Assembly: GCA_030535605.1 (NCBI GenBank)
Contig: JAUNRQ010000001.1
Location: 25,797-89,796, forward strand
Source of the DNA: Pseudoxanthomonas suwonensis
GTDB lineage: Bacteria > Pseudomonadota > Gammaproteobacteria > Xanthomonadales > Xanthomonadaceae
Direction of reading: 5' to 3'
Length of the DNA stretch: 64,000 bases
The notes below the pieces were generated by a model that saw only the letters and a program-made list of their open reading frames with translations, did no database searches and had not been told where the DNA came from. Shown here piece by piece: positions 46,886 through 57,490 of the stretch; positions within the stretch are counted from its first letter, which is position 1; every line of letters starts with the position of its first letter. Both the position numbers and the translations under genes were made by a program.

Positions 46886-47806
46886 TCACAGGCCCAGGGC
46901 ACGCAATCCGCTGGCCGGACGCGACCGCTCCCAGACGGCCTCGAAGCGCTGCCGCAGGCCGCGTGCCATGCCCGGGGCATCCAGCGCGTAGTCGCCGGCG
47001 TGGCGGTTCGACATGGGCATGTGCCAGCTTCCGCCGCGGTCGTTGCACAGCCAGGCTTCCGGCTCCTCGACATCCGTCGGTTCCACCGCCACCCGCAACT
47101 GGAAAGTGCTGGTCAGGCGCTGCACGAGCGCCAGCATGGTCGGTCCGTGCGCGGAGGCGGTCTCGTTGCACAGCAGGATCCTGCATTCGGCACCCCGTAC
47201 GCCGCTGGCGTGGCGGCGCAGTGCGGCCTGGACAGGCGCGGCATCGAACAGATCGGCATCCAGCTGCGGCACGAACAGGCTGCACTGCCGGCGAGCATGG
47301 GCAACGACACCGCAAAGTGCAGCGCGTGCCCCGTCGGCGTCGTTCACCAGTCGTGGCGTCCGCAGTGGCAGGTGCATGTCACGGTGCTCGATGCCTGCTT
47401 CCTGGAACGCATCGCCGACCGGCACCCAACCCTGTTCGAGGTAGAAGTCCACGGCAGTGGCCTGCGCGTGCAGGTACAGCGCATCCAGCCGCGCGTCCAT
47501 CGCGATCGCCACCAGTTCCGCAAGCACGGCGCGGCCCAGGCCGCGTCCTCGATATGCCTCCAGCACGGCCAGCCGGCCGATGCGACCGTCGGCGTCCAGG
47601 CGTCCGGTGCCGATGGGACGGCCATCGGCGTCCCGGGCAAGGACATGCTGGCAATGCGCATCGCGATCGTCCCGTTCGATGGCCGCTGGCACACCCTGGC
47701 CCTGGATGAAAACTGCCTCGCGCACGGCATGCAGATGCTGCGCGGCCTCATCGAAGCCGACCCGGTCGATGCGCACCGAGGCAAGCGATGCCGAATCACG
47801 ACGCAT
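46886..47806 (-). CDS. GNAT acetyltransferase fused to an unknown C-terminal domain
   Basis: The 306-residue protein has an N-terminal GNAT domain (about 10-145) with the acetyl-CoA loop in LEAYRGRGLGRAVLAELV and a C-terminal YLEQGW strand, close to ElaA/YjcF-like enzymes. Residues about 155-300 form a separate domain with no signature I can name with certainty; it resembles the PLD-like domains of unknown function found in gammaproteobacteria. ATG 47806 overlaps the upstream oxygenase gene by 11 bases and is preceded by GGAG, so translation is coupled. The acyl acceptor is unknown. Confidence 0.82.
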   Translation of the reverse strand: MRRDSASLASVRIDRVGFDEAAQHLHAVREAVFIQGQGVPAAIERDDRDAHCQHVLARDADGRPIGTGRLDADGRIGRLAVLEAYRGRGLGRAVLAELVAIAMDARLDALYLHAQATAVDFYLEQGWVPVGDAFQEAGIEHRDMHLPLRTPRLVNDADGARAALCGVVAHARRQCSLFVPQLDADLFDAAPVQAALRRHASGVRGAECRILLCNETASAHGPTMLALVQRLTSTFQLRVAVEPTDVEEPEAWLCNDRGGSWHMPMSNRHAGDYALDAPGMARGLRQRFEAVWERSRPASGLRALGL

Positions 47807-49019
47807 GACGCGCTCCGGACATCGCATCGGCGTGATCGTCGTCGCCTTCGTCGGTCTGCAGGCGATAGCGGCCACTGGCGAACAGTTCGGCGACTACCTC
47901 GCGGCTGGCAGGTGCGAGCGCGGCGTAGTGGCCCGCATGCAGGTGGGCGTTGGCGGCCAGCGTGCGGGCATCGTCCACCGGCAACGACCAGGCTTCGCCG
48001 GCAACGAACAGCCGGGCGCCATCGCCGGCCCGCGACCATGCGACCCGGGTCCACGGATCGCGGGCCAGCCACTGCCCGGCGTCCAGTGCCGCCTCGATGG
48101 CCGGACGACCGCGATCATCCGGTTGCACGTGGTGCGAGGTGACGCTGCGGTACAGCGTCATGAAGCGTCCGAACCAGTCCGCCAGCGCGGCCGGGTCATC
48201 CCAGCGCAGGCGTCGCATGGCTGTGGCGACGCGCTGCAGGGCCGCCTGGTCGATTTCCCAACCGTCCGCGGGCCGCCGCAGGTCGGCATCGACATAGCGC
48301 TCGGACTCGTCGGACTGCTCCAGCAGGCTGTCGACGAAGTCGGCCATCAGTTCGGCGGCGGCCGGTGCGCGCATGCCCAGCGAGAAGGTCAGGCATGCGT
48401 CCTCGGCGATGCCGTGGTGGGGCACGCCGGGCGGCAGATACAGCATGTCGCCGGGCGCTAGCACCCAGTCGTGATCCGGTTCGAAGCGCCGCAGCAACTT
48501 GATGTCGGCATCGTCGCGGAACGCCAGGTCCGGGTGCGGGCGAGCGTCGATCTGCCAGCGACGATGGCCGTGCGCCTGCAGCAGGAACACGTCGTACTGG
48601 TCCACGTGTGCGCCGACCGAGCCGCCGGGCGCGGCGAAGCTGACCATGATGTCGTCGATCCGCCAGCGCGGCAGGAAGTCGAACGCATCGATCAGGGCGC
48701 GGATGTCCGTATCCCACTTGTCGACGTCCTGCACCAGCAGGGTCCAGTCCTGATGCGGCATGCCGGGGAATTCGGCCTCGTCGAACGGACCGGTGCGCAG
48801 GGTGTAATGGTCGCTGGCGCGATCATGGCTGATGATCCGCGCCAGCACGCCGTCCTCGCAGGCCAGGCCGGCCATGTCCTCGGGGCTGACCGGGGATTGG
48901 AAGCCGGGGAAGGCGTTGCGGACCAGCAGCGGGCGCTTCTGCCAGTAATCCCGAAGGAACTCCTCCGGCGCCATGCCCAGTGGGGCAGGGCCGTTGCCGG
49001 CGTCGATTTCGATGGGCAT
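47796..49019 (-). CDS. JmjC-type ribosomal protein oxygenase (RoxA/YcfD-like)
   Basis: This Fe(II)/2-oxoglutarate oxygenase family hydroxylates an arginine of ribosomal protein L16 in E. coli (YcfD). The 407-residue protein carries the HxD iron ligands H138 and D140 in GAHVDQYDVFLLQAHG, and a later His in PGVPHHG. It starts as PIEIDAGN...GMAPEEFLRDYWQKRPLL. I chose ATG 49019; ATG 49031 adds four residues and is equally possible, since neither has a strong ribosome site. A C-terminal winged-helix-like region fits the family. It follows purB and overlaps the GNAT gene. Confidence 0.9.
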   Translation of the reverse strand: MPIEIDAGNGPAPLGMAPEEFLRDYWQKRPLLVRNAFPGFQSPVSPEDMAGLACEDGVLARIISHDRASDHYTLRTGPFDEAEFPGMPHQDWTLLVQDVDKWDTDIRALIDAFDFLPRWRIDDIMVSFAAPGGSVGAHVDQYDVFLLQAHGHRRWQIDARPHPDLAFRDDADIKLLRRFEPDHDWVLAPGDMLYLPPGVPHHGIAEDACLTFSLGMRAPAAAELMADFVDSLLEQSDESERYVDADLRRPADGWEIDQAALQRVATAMRRLRWDDPAALADWFGRFMTLYRSVTSHHVQPDDRGRPAIEAALDAGQWLARDPWTRVAWSRAGDGARLFVAGEAWSLPVDDARTLAANAHLHAGHYAALAPASREVVAELFASGRYRLQTDEGDDDHADAMSGARHAS

Positions 49020-49102
49020 CGCAGTGGTCATGGGTCGGCCAATGCTGGGGAAGGCGCTGGCGCGCATCATGGCATCACCGGCATGGCAGTGCTCACCGCC
49101 AC

Positions 49103-50500
<1,398 letters not shown>

Positions 50501-50620
50501 CCCGGCGATGTCGGGATCCGGCGGCGGTGCGCGTGCGCGACGCACTGTCCCACGCACTGGCCTGCGCGCCGGTGCCTCGGCAACCTACACTGCCGGCTTC
50601 CCCCCGATGGAGTGCCCGAC

Positions 50621-52012
<1,392 letters not shown>

Positions 52013-52068
52013 GGACTGGTGCTGGATCGACGACGCCATGGTGCGCCGGCGATCCGGATGGCAACTTG

Positions 52069-53022
52069 CTACAACGGGGTGGCGGCAACGCCGTCGACGA
52101 TCACCTTGCCCGCTTCGCGTAGGTCGACCACCGAGCCGGCCGCCGGTCGAGGGTAGTCCACGCCGTTGATGCGCATGCGCTGGTCCTGCAGCCGCACTTC
52201 GATGTCGGCCACGTCAAGGTTGCCGGCGCCGTTGCTGGAGGCCACCGCCACCGGCCCCGGCGGTACCAGGAATTCGATGCCGTCCAGGCTGGCGCTGCCG
52301 CCGCCGCTGGCTGAAGCACTGCTGGTGGTGACGCCAGCGGCGCTGCTGGCCCGCGCGCTGGTACTGCCGTCCTCCTCGGCATCGGCGAGGCACTTGTCGA
52401 TGTCGGCCCGGCTGAGCGTTGCGTAGGGGGCAAATTCCGGCATGGACGCCGCCAGCTGCTGCTGGGTGTCCAGCATCGGCTCCAGGGTGCGGCAGACGCC
52501 TTGGGCGTCGTGTTTCAACGATTCTGCCTCGGCTTCGATCCGGCGCTCGATGTCGTCGGCATTCCCGCTGAAGATGCCGCGCACCGCCTCGCCCGCCGCG
52601 CGCATGCCCAGGTCCGCGCCGCGCACGCCGACAGTGATGCCCGCTTCGACCACCGCGATCAGGTTCCCGCGATAGGCCAGCAGCAATTCCCGTTGCGCCG
52701 GGGTCGCTGCGACGGCCTTGCCATCGATCAACAGCTCGCCTTGCGGGGTGATTTCCGCCTTCGGGCGGGTGTCGTTGCCGGAATCGGGGCCGATGTCGAT
52801 GTTGCCGTTGTCGATGCGCACGGTGTCATTGAGGCTGATGTTGCGCGTGGAAAGCTCCTCGCGCGCTTTGCTGAGCGCGCGCTCCACCGCGCGGCCGAGC
52901 ACCGTCTGTGCGCCGGGACCGTTGTCGGCGCCACCGGTATCCGGCGGCGATGGTCGGCTGCACGCGGCAAGCAGGGCGATGGCGAGCGTGGCGAAGGTAA
53001 TGCGGATGTGTCGGGTGGTCAT
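52069..53022 (-). CDS. DUF2884 (YggN-like) lipoprotein
   Basis: This 317-residue exported protein starts with a signal peptide ending in lipobox LLAAC. The middle matches the YggN/DUF2884 pattern: a beta-rich DTVRIDNGNIDIG segment, ELLIDGKAVAATPAQRELLLAYR, and amphipathic helices to about residue 200. A Ser/Ala/Gly-rich linker precedes a C-terminal beta region (about 250-317) with repeated DIEVRLQDQRMRINGVDYPRP elements. ATG 53022 has GGAG six bases upstream. It is the last gene, 29 bases after the ABC permease, and so part of the GntR operon. Function unknown. Confidence 0.8.
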   Translation of the reverse strand: MTTRHIRITFATLAIALLAACSRPSPPDTGGADNGPGAQTVLGRAVERALSKAREELSTRNISLNDTVRIDNGNIDIGPDSGNDTRPKAEITPQGELLIDGKAVAATPAQRELLLAYRGNLIAVVEAGITVGVRGADLGMRAAGEAVRGIFSGNADDIERRIEAEAESLKHDAQGVCRTLEPMLDTQQQLAASMPEFAPYATLSRADIDKCLADAEEDGSTSARASSAAGVTTSSASASGGGSASLDGIEFLVPPGPVAVASSNGAGNLDVADIEVRLQDQRMRINGVDYPRPAAGSVVDLREAGKVIVDGVAATPL

Positions 53023-53051
53023 GACAGGCTCCATGATGGCCGGTGATGGCG

Positions 53052-54107
53052 TCAACCTTCGTCGCGCCAGCGACGCAGGCGGATGGCGAGCAGGACCATG
53101 GCGATGCCGGCGGCGGCACCGATCCACAGCTGCGGCTCGGCGAACAGGTGCCAGCCGCTGGCCAGACCCGCACCTTGGAAGGGATGCTCGCTGGCGGTCA
53201 ACAGGTGGCTTTTGCCGGCGTTGAAGTAGCCGAGCAGATGGCTTCCCGGCCAGGTGCCGGTCAGCAACCGGCCGACGACGTTCTTCCAGAACCATGCGCC
53301 GGCACCTTCGGTCATGCCGTCGAACAGCCGGAACCAACTCACCACCGCGCCGGCCAGCAGCGGCACCAGTACCGCCCACAGAAACGGCTTGGAGCGCGCC
53401 CACGCCGAGCACAGCAGCAGCCACCCGGCGGTCGGCAGCGCCCACAGCAGGTAGATGGGCAACGCGGCGAAGGTGGCCCCCAGCAGTTCCAACGGACGCA
53501 GGTGCGCCCAGTACAGCGTGAACGGGTTGCCGCCGTTGAACAGGATGAAGCCGCTGAGGATCGCGCCGAAGGCCAGCATCACCGCCAATGCCACCATCGT
53601 GGCCAGCAACGGGGCAACCACCAGAGCCATCAGCAGCTTGCTCCATACCGTCAATCCGTCGGATACCGGCAGCGACTTCCAGAACAGCACGCTGCGGTCC
53701 TTGCGTTCGTCGTACAGCGCACCGAGCAGGTAGAAGAAGGCGACGAAGCCGAACACCACCAACGGCCAGAACGTGGTCATCAAGGTCATCGCGTTCACTG
53801 CTTCACCCATCTGCCGCAGGTCCTCGGCGGAGGCCGACTGCAGGATGTCCGCCAGCCGCACCTCGGACGTGGGGATCTGCACGCCATTGATGGTGGTGGT
53901 GTTGCCCGGATCCAGCCGTGCCTTGTTCCAGACGACCTGGGCCGTGCCGCCACCGAGCAGGGTGAAGAACAGGAACACCCCACCGGCAATCAGCGGTGCC
54001 CACAGGAAACCGCCTCGGTGTTCCCAGAATTCCCGACGCAGCAACCAGCCAAGCTTCTGCAGCGAGGTGGGTCCCGGGCGGTTGTTGTTGGTGGCTATCG
54101 CATTCAT
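53052..54107 (-). CDS. ABC transporter permease of the YtrA-type operon
   Basis: The 351-residue integral membrane protein has about six transmembrane helices and an extracytoplasmic loop at about 60-115 after the first. The N-terminus (RREFWEHRGGFLWAPL) and AFFYLLGALYDERKDRSVLFWKSLPVSD are typical of ABC-2-type permeases adjacent to GntR/ABC pairs. It overlaps the ATPase stop by four bases. With the ATPase it probably forms a homodimeric exporter or envelope-stress transporter, by analogy to YtrBCDEF of Bacillus; the substrate is unknown. Confidence 0.86.
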   Translation of the reverse strand: MNAIATNNNRPGPTSLQKLGWLLRREFWEHRGGFLWAPLIAGGVFLFFTLLGGGTAQVVWNKARLDPGNTTTINGVQIPTSEVRLADILQSASAEDLRQMGEAVNAMTLMTTFWPLVVFGFVAFFYLLGALYDERKDRSVLFWKSLPVSDGLTVWSKLLMALVVAPLLATMVALAVMLAFGAILSGFILFNGGNPFTLYWAHLRPLELLGATFAALPIYLLWALPTAGWLLLCSAWARSKPFLWAVLVPLLAGAVVSWFRLFDGMTEGAGAWFWKNVVGRLLTGTWPGSHLLGYFNAGKSHLLTASEHPFQGAGLASGWHLFAEPQLWIGAAAGIAMVLLAIRLRRWRDEG

Positions 54108-54964
54108 GTGTAGGTCCCCTTCATGGTGGCGACGAACAGGTCGGCAAGTCCGGGATGGCGGGTTTCACCCAACGCGCGCAGCCGTTCCTGCTCGATGCCG
54201 TCGAACAGCATCACGGTCTTGCCGAAGGGCAGGGCGCGCTGGTCGATGGGCTGCAGGGCGCGGGCGGCGTCGGCGTGCCCGCTGTCGACCAGCACCTCGA
54301 CATAACGCTGGCCGACGTCCTCCATCGATGCGTCCAGCACGATCCGGCCGTCACGGATGAACAGCACGTCGGTGAGGATGTGTTCGATTTCCTCGACCTG
54401 GTGGGTGGTGATGAGGATGGTCTTGTTCTCGTCGAAGTAGTCTTCCAGCAGGCGCTGGTAGAACTGCTTGCGATAGAGGATGTCCAGGCCGAGGGTCGGT
54501 TCGTCCAGCACCAGCAAGCGTGCGTCGATGGCCATCACCAGTGCCAGGTGCAACTGCACGATCATGCCCTTGGACATCTGCCGGACCTTCAGTTTCGGCG
54601 TGAGTTGGGTGCCGGCGATGAACCGTTCGAAGCGTTCGCGGGAGAAACGCGGGTGGACGCCTTCGAGAAAGCTGGCCGCCTGCTCGACCGAGATCCAGCG
54701 CGGCAGCACGGCCACGTCGGCAATGAAGCAGACGTCGTTCATCAGCGCGTCGCGTTGGCTGCGCGGGTCGTTGCCCAGCACCGACAGTTCGCCTTCAAAG
54801 GGAACCAGCCCGAGCATGGCCTTGAGCGCGGTGGTCTTGCCGGCACCGTTGGGACCGATCAGGCCGACGATGCGGCCGGCGTTGATGTCGAAATCGGCGG
54901 CATCCAGGGCCAGTTTGCCGCCATAGGACTTGCGCAGGGCGCGTGCGCGAATCACGGTGCTCAT
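54104..54964 (-). CDS. ABC transporter ATPase of the YtrA-type operon
   Basis: This 286-residue ATPase powers the adjacent permease. Walker A is GLIGPNGAGKTT (about 35-46) and Walker B is LLVLDEPTLGLD. The signature loop is not LSGGQ but reads MSKGM, as in YtrB/CcmA-like ATPases of GntR-linked operons. A C-terminal extension of about 70 residues follows the H-loop (THQVEEIEH). It starts at an ATG overlapping the GntR stop and overlaps the permease at its end, so the three genes are translationally coupled. Confidence 0.92.
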   Translation of the reverse strand: MSTVIRARALRKSYGGKLALDAADFDINAGRIVGLIGPNGAGKTTALKAMLGLVPFEGELSVLGNDPRSQRDALMNDVCFIADVAVLPRWISVEQAASFLEGVHPRFSRERFERFIAGTQLTPKLKVRQMSKGMIVQLHLALVMAIDARLLVLDEPTLGLDILYRKQFYQRLLEDYFDENKTILITTHQVEEIEHILTDVLFIRDGRIVLDASMEDVGQRYVEVLVDSGHADAARALQPIDQRALPFGKTVMLFDGIEQERLRALGETRHPGLADLFVATMKGTYT

Positions 54965-55332
54965 TTGCGCCCCCACTTGCTGGCCGGGTCGATCAGTTCC
55001 TGCGGGTCCAATCCCAGGCGCTGGATGCGCTCCAGCACCAGCGGCCACTCCTCGGTGAGAAAGCGCTCGCGCTCGGAGTCCAGCAATTTGCGCGCCGCCC
55101 CGTCGGTCACGAACATGCCCAGCCCGCGACGCTTCTCCACCAGGCCTTCGTCGACCAGTTCCTGATAGGCGCGCGAGACGGTGATCGGGTTGAGTTGGTA
55201 ATCCGCGGCCACGGTGCGGACCGAGGGCAGGGCGTCGCCAGGCTTGAGTTCGCCGTCGAGCATCATCGCAATGACCTTTTCCTTGAGTTGGCGGTAGATC
55301 GGAGCGCCGTCGCTCCACTGCATCTGCGGCAT
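54961..55332 (-). CDS. GntR-family repressor, YtrA subfamily
   Basis: The 123-residue regulator has a GntR winged helix-turn-helix (about 8-80: APIYRQLKEKVIAMMLDGELKPGDALPS in outline, then VSRAYQELVDEGLVEKRRG). Only a short C-terminal helical dimerisation part follows, with no large effector domain, which defines the YtrA group. AGGAG lies just before ATG 55332. It is the first gene of its operon and has a palindrome over the promoter, so it probably represses itself. The inducing ligand is unknown; cell-wall antibiotics induce the Bacillus counterpart. Confidence 0.92.
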   Translation of the reverse strand: MPQMQWSDGAPIYRQLKEKVIAMMLDGELKPGDALPSVRTVAADYQLNPITVSRAYQELVDEGLVEKRRGLGMFVTDGAARKLLDSERERFLTEEWPLVLERIQRLGLDPQELIDPASKWGRK

Positions 55333-55470
55333 GCTCAGCTCCTGGGATGTCCGGCACCACGACACCAGCGGGCGGCGCGGACCTCCGGGTGGACGTGGAT
55401 CGTCGATCCGGCCGTACTGAGCGGGATGCCTGGGATGCGCGGGACCATCGTGGTTCTCCGAAAGGAGCGT

Positions 55471-55511
55471 GGTGTTGTATTTAACTATAACACCATGACA
55501 CGAGAGGTCAA
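55471..55511 (-). promoter_or_regulatory. GntR operon promoter and operator palindrome
   Basis: On the minus strand TTGACC (55511-55506) and TATAGT (55489-55484), 16 bases apart, form a good promoter. A palindrome, GGTGTT-N12-AACACC (55471-55494, extended by an outer T/A pair), covers the -10 box. Inner TA/TA and TTAA pairs extend the symmetry. This is GGTG-N16-CACC, which I recall as the reported site of a Xanthomonas YtrA regulator. It is the likely autorepression operator. Confidence 0.75.
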
Positions 55512-55559
55512 CACCCCTCGCGAACTTTTTTTGCCGGCTGCAGTCAGCTTGGGTACGGT

Positions 55560-55588
55560 TTGCCGCGCGCGCCCTCGGCAACGACAAT
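55560..55588 (+). promoter_or_regulatory. Promoter of the FKBP genes
   Basis: TTGCCG (55560-55565) and GACAAT (55583-55588) are separated by exactly 17 bases. The transcript would start near 55595, about 43 bases before the first FKBP ATG. Confidence 0.6.
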
Positions 55589-55637
55589 ACGCCGGTGCCG
55601 GCACCTTGCCGGCCTTTCCCCGTTCAGGAGTGGATGA

Positions 55638-56588
55638 ATGAAGGTATCGATGCGCGAGATGCGCAGGACATTGGCGCTGCTTGCGCTTGCCGGCATGGCC
55701 GGCATCGGCGGCGTTGCCGTGGCACAGGACAAGACCGTGCTGGAGAGCGAGCGCGAGAAGATCAGCTACATGGTTGGTCTGGACGTCGCCCGTTCGATCG
55801 CGCCGGCGGCCCCGGACATGGACATGGCGGCCTTCCAGGCGGCGGTGGACAACGCGATGGCCGGTGGCGAACCGCTGCTGAGCGAAGCCGAGGTGCAGCA
55901 AACCGGTCGCGCGCTGATGCAAAGCGTCGCCGCACGCACGGGTCAGGCGCCGGCCGAGCCGGGTGCGCAGCCGCCGTCGAAGACCAAGGTCGGGCAGTTG
56001 GTCGGTGCCGACGTGGGCCGTTCGCTGCAGCAGATCAAGGGAGAACTGGAGATGCCGGTGCTGTACCAGGGCCTGCGCACCGCGCTGGCCGGTGGCACGC
56101 CACTGCTGGCGGAGGCCGAAGCCAATGCCCTGCGTGAGGCGTTTTCGCAGCGCCTGCAGCAGCAGATGCAGGCCCAGGCCGCCGAAGCCGGCGAGCGCAA
56201 CCGTACCGAAGGCGCTGCCTTCCTCGAGGCCAATGCCAGGCAGAAGGGCGTGATCACCACCCGCAGCGGCCTGCAGTACATGGTGCTGCGTCAGGGCGCG
56301 GGTGCACGGCCGCTGCCCAGCGATCAGGTCAAGGTCAACTACGAAGGCAAGCTGCTGGACGACACCGTGTTCGACAGCAGCTACCAGCGCGGCGAGCCGG
56401 CGGTGTTCGGTCTGGGTCAGGTGATTCCGGGCTGGACCGAAGGCGTCGCGCTGATGCCGGTCGGAGCCAAGTACCGCTTCTGGATCCCCGGTGCGCTGGC
56501 CTACGGCGAGCGCGGCACCCCGGGTGGTCCGATCGGCCCCAACGCCACCTTGGTGTTCGACGTCGAGTTGCTGGACATCGTCAAGTGA
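55638..56588 (+). CDS. FKBP-type peptidyl-prolyl isomerase with duplicated N-terminal domain
   Basis: This 316-residue exported isomerase has a signal peptide ending near AVAQ. Two tandem FkpA/Mip-type N-terminal domains follow (about 33-105, beginning [19 protein letters not shown], and 112-190, beginning [17 protein letters not shown]). A C-terminal FKBP domain lies at about 215-316 ([40 protein letters not shown]). Normal Mip/FkpA proteins have one such dimerisation domain. AGGAG precedes the ATG. It probably folds periplasmic proteins. Confidence 0.92.
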   Translation: MKVSMREMRRTLALLALAGMAGIGGVAVAQDKTVLESEREKISYMVGLDVARSIAPAAPDMDMAAFQAAVDNAMAGGEPLLSEAEVQQTGRALMQSVAARTGQAPAEPGAQPPSKTKVGQLVGADVGRSLQQIKGELEMPVLYQGLRTALAGGTPLLAEAEANALREAFSQRLQQQMQAQAAEAGERNRTEGAAFLEANARQKGVITTRSGLQYMVLRQGAGARPLPSDQVKVNYEGKLLDDTVFDSSYQRGEPAVFGLGQVIPGWTEGVALMPVGAKYRFWIPGALAYGERGTPGGPIGPNATLVFDVELLDIVK

Positions 56589-56596
56589 TCCCCCCT

Positions 56597-56619
56597 GCCG
56601 CCGGCCTGCTGCCGGCGGC
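56597..56619 (+). terminator. Hairpin between the two FKBP genes
   Basis: GCCGCCGGC / GCCGGCGGC form a perfect 9-bp stem with a CTGCT loop in the 71-base gap. There is no T run, so it may attenuate rather than end transcription. Confidence 0.45.
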
Positions 56620-56659
56620 GTCCCGTGGCGCCCCCGCGCCATGTCCCCAGGAGTCCCGA

Positions 56660-57403
56660 ATGCGCATTTCCCTCCGCAAGACCGCGCTGGCCATGGCCGC
56701 CGCGTCCGCCGTCCTGCTCGCCGCCGGCTGCAACAAGCCCGCCGGCGATGCCGTCGCGGCGGCCGGCAAGTCGACCACCCTGTCGACCGAGAAAGACAAG
56801 ATCAGCTACACCATCGGCATGGACATGGCCAAGTCGCTGGAGCCGGCCAAGGATGAAGTCGACGTCGACGTGCTGGCCAAGGCCATCAAGGACGTCTGGG
56901 CCGGCCGCGAGGCGGCGTTGACCGAAGAGCAGGCCAACGAGATCCGCGAAACGTTCACCCAGAAGATGCAGGCGCAGCAGATTACCGAGATGCTGGCCAA
57001 GGGTCGCCGCAATGCCGAGGAAGGTGCCAGGTTCCTCGAGGAGAACGGCAAGAAGGAGGGCGTCACCACCACCGCGTCCGGCTTGCAGTACCAGGTGCTG
57101 GAGCAGGGCAGCGGTGCCAGGCCGGGCAAACAGTCCGTGGTCAAGGTCCATTACAAGGGCGAGTTGCTGGACGGCACCGTGTTCGATGATTCTTCCGAAC
57201 GCAGCGAGCCGGCAACCATCCCGCTGGCCCAGGTCGTCCCCGGCTGGGCGGAGGGCATCCAGCTGATGACCCCGGGCAGCAAGTACCGCTTCTGGATCCC
57301 CGCCAGCCTGGGCTATGGCGAGCAGGGCACGCCAGGTGGCCCGATCCCGCCCAACGCGACCCTGGTGTTCGACGTGGAGTTGCTGGAAATCGTCCAGCGC
57401 TGA
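56660..57403 (+). CDS. FKBP-type peptidyl-prolyl isomerase, lipoprotein
   Basis: The 247-residue protein has a lipobox (VLLAAGC) after a hydrophobic signal, one FkpA-type N-terminal domain (about 40-125) and an FKBP domain (about 150-247, VKVHYKGELLDGTVFDDS, PGWAEGIQLM, KYRFWIPASLGYGE). It is a Mip-like macrophage-infectivity-potentiator homologue by architecture. ATG 56660 gives a normal lipoprotein signal. It is closely similar to the preceding gene, so the pair is a tandem duplication, with the first copy having gained an extra domain. Confidence 0.92.
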   Translation: MRISLRKTALAMAAASAVLLAAGCNKPAGDAVAAAGKSTTLSTEKDKISYTIGMDMAKSLEPAKDEVDVDVLAKAIKDVWAGREAALTEEQANEIRETFTQKMQAQQITEMLAKGRRNAEEGARFLEENGKKEGVTTTASGLQYQVLEQGSGARPGKQSVVKVHYKGELLDGTVFDDSSERSEPATIPLAQVVPGWAEGIQLMTPGSKYRFWIPASLGYGEQGTPGGPIPPNATLVFDVELLEIVQR

Positions 57404-57406
57404 CGT

Positions 57407-57453
57407 GTTGCAGCATTGTTGCTACGGTCATCCCGCGGCAACATTCATGCAAC
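57407..57453. promoter_or_regulatory. Imperfect 47-bp dyad between FKBP and ugd
   Basis: GTTGCAGCATTGTTGC (57407-57422) and GCAACATTCATGCAAC (57438-57453) are inverted repeats with 13 of 16 positions matching, around a 15-base loop. It starts three bases after the FKBP stop and ends 37 bases before the ugd ATG, so it may be a terminator, an operator or both. Confidence 0.5.
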
Positions 57454-57490
57454 AGACTTGCCAGCGGTCAGCCAGCAGGGAGTCGGATCG

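Larger units (their letters stand above)
55333..55637. other. Divergent region between the GntR operon and FKBP genes
   Basis: This 305-base gap contains the GntR operon promoter with its palindrome (55471-55511), a T7 run after a GC-rich imperfect hairpin near 55502-55532, and the rightward FKBP promoter (55560-55588). A 12-bp palindrome, GGTGCCGGCACC (55594-55605), sits at the expected FKBP transcript start. The leader between 55333 and 55460 shows nothing more. Confidence 0.5.
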
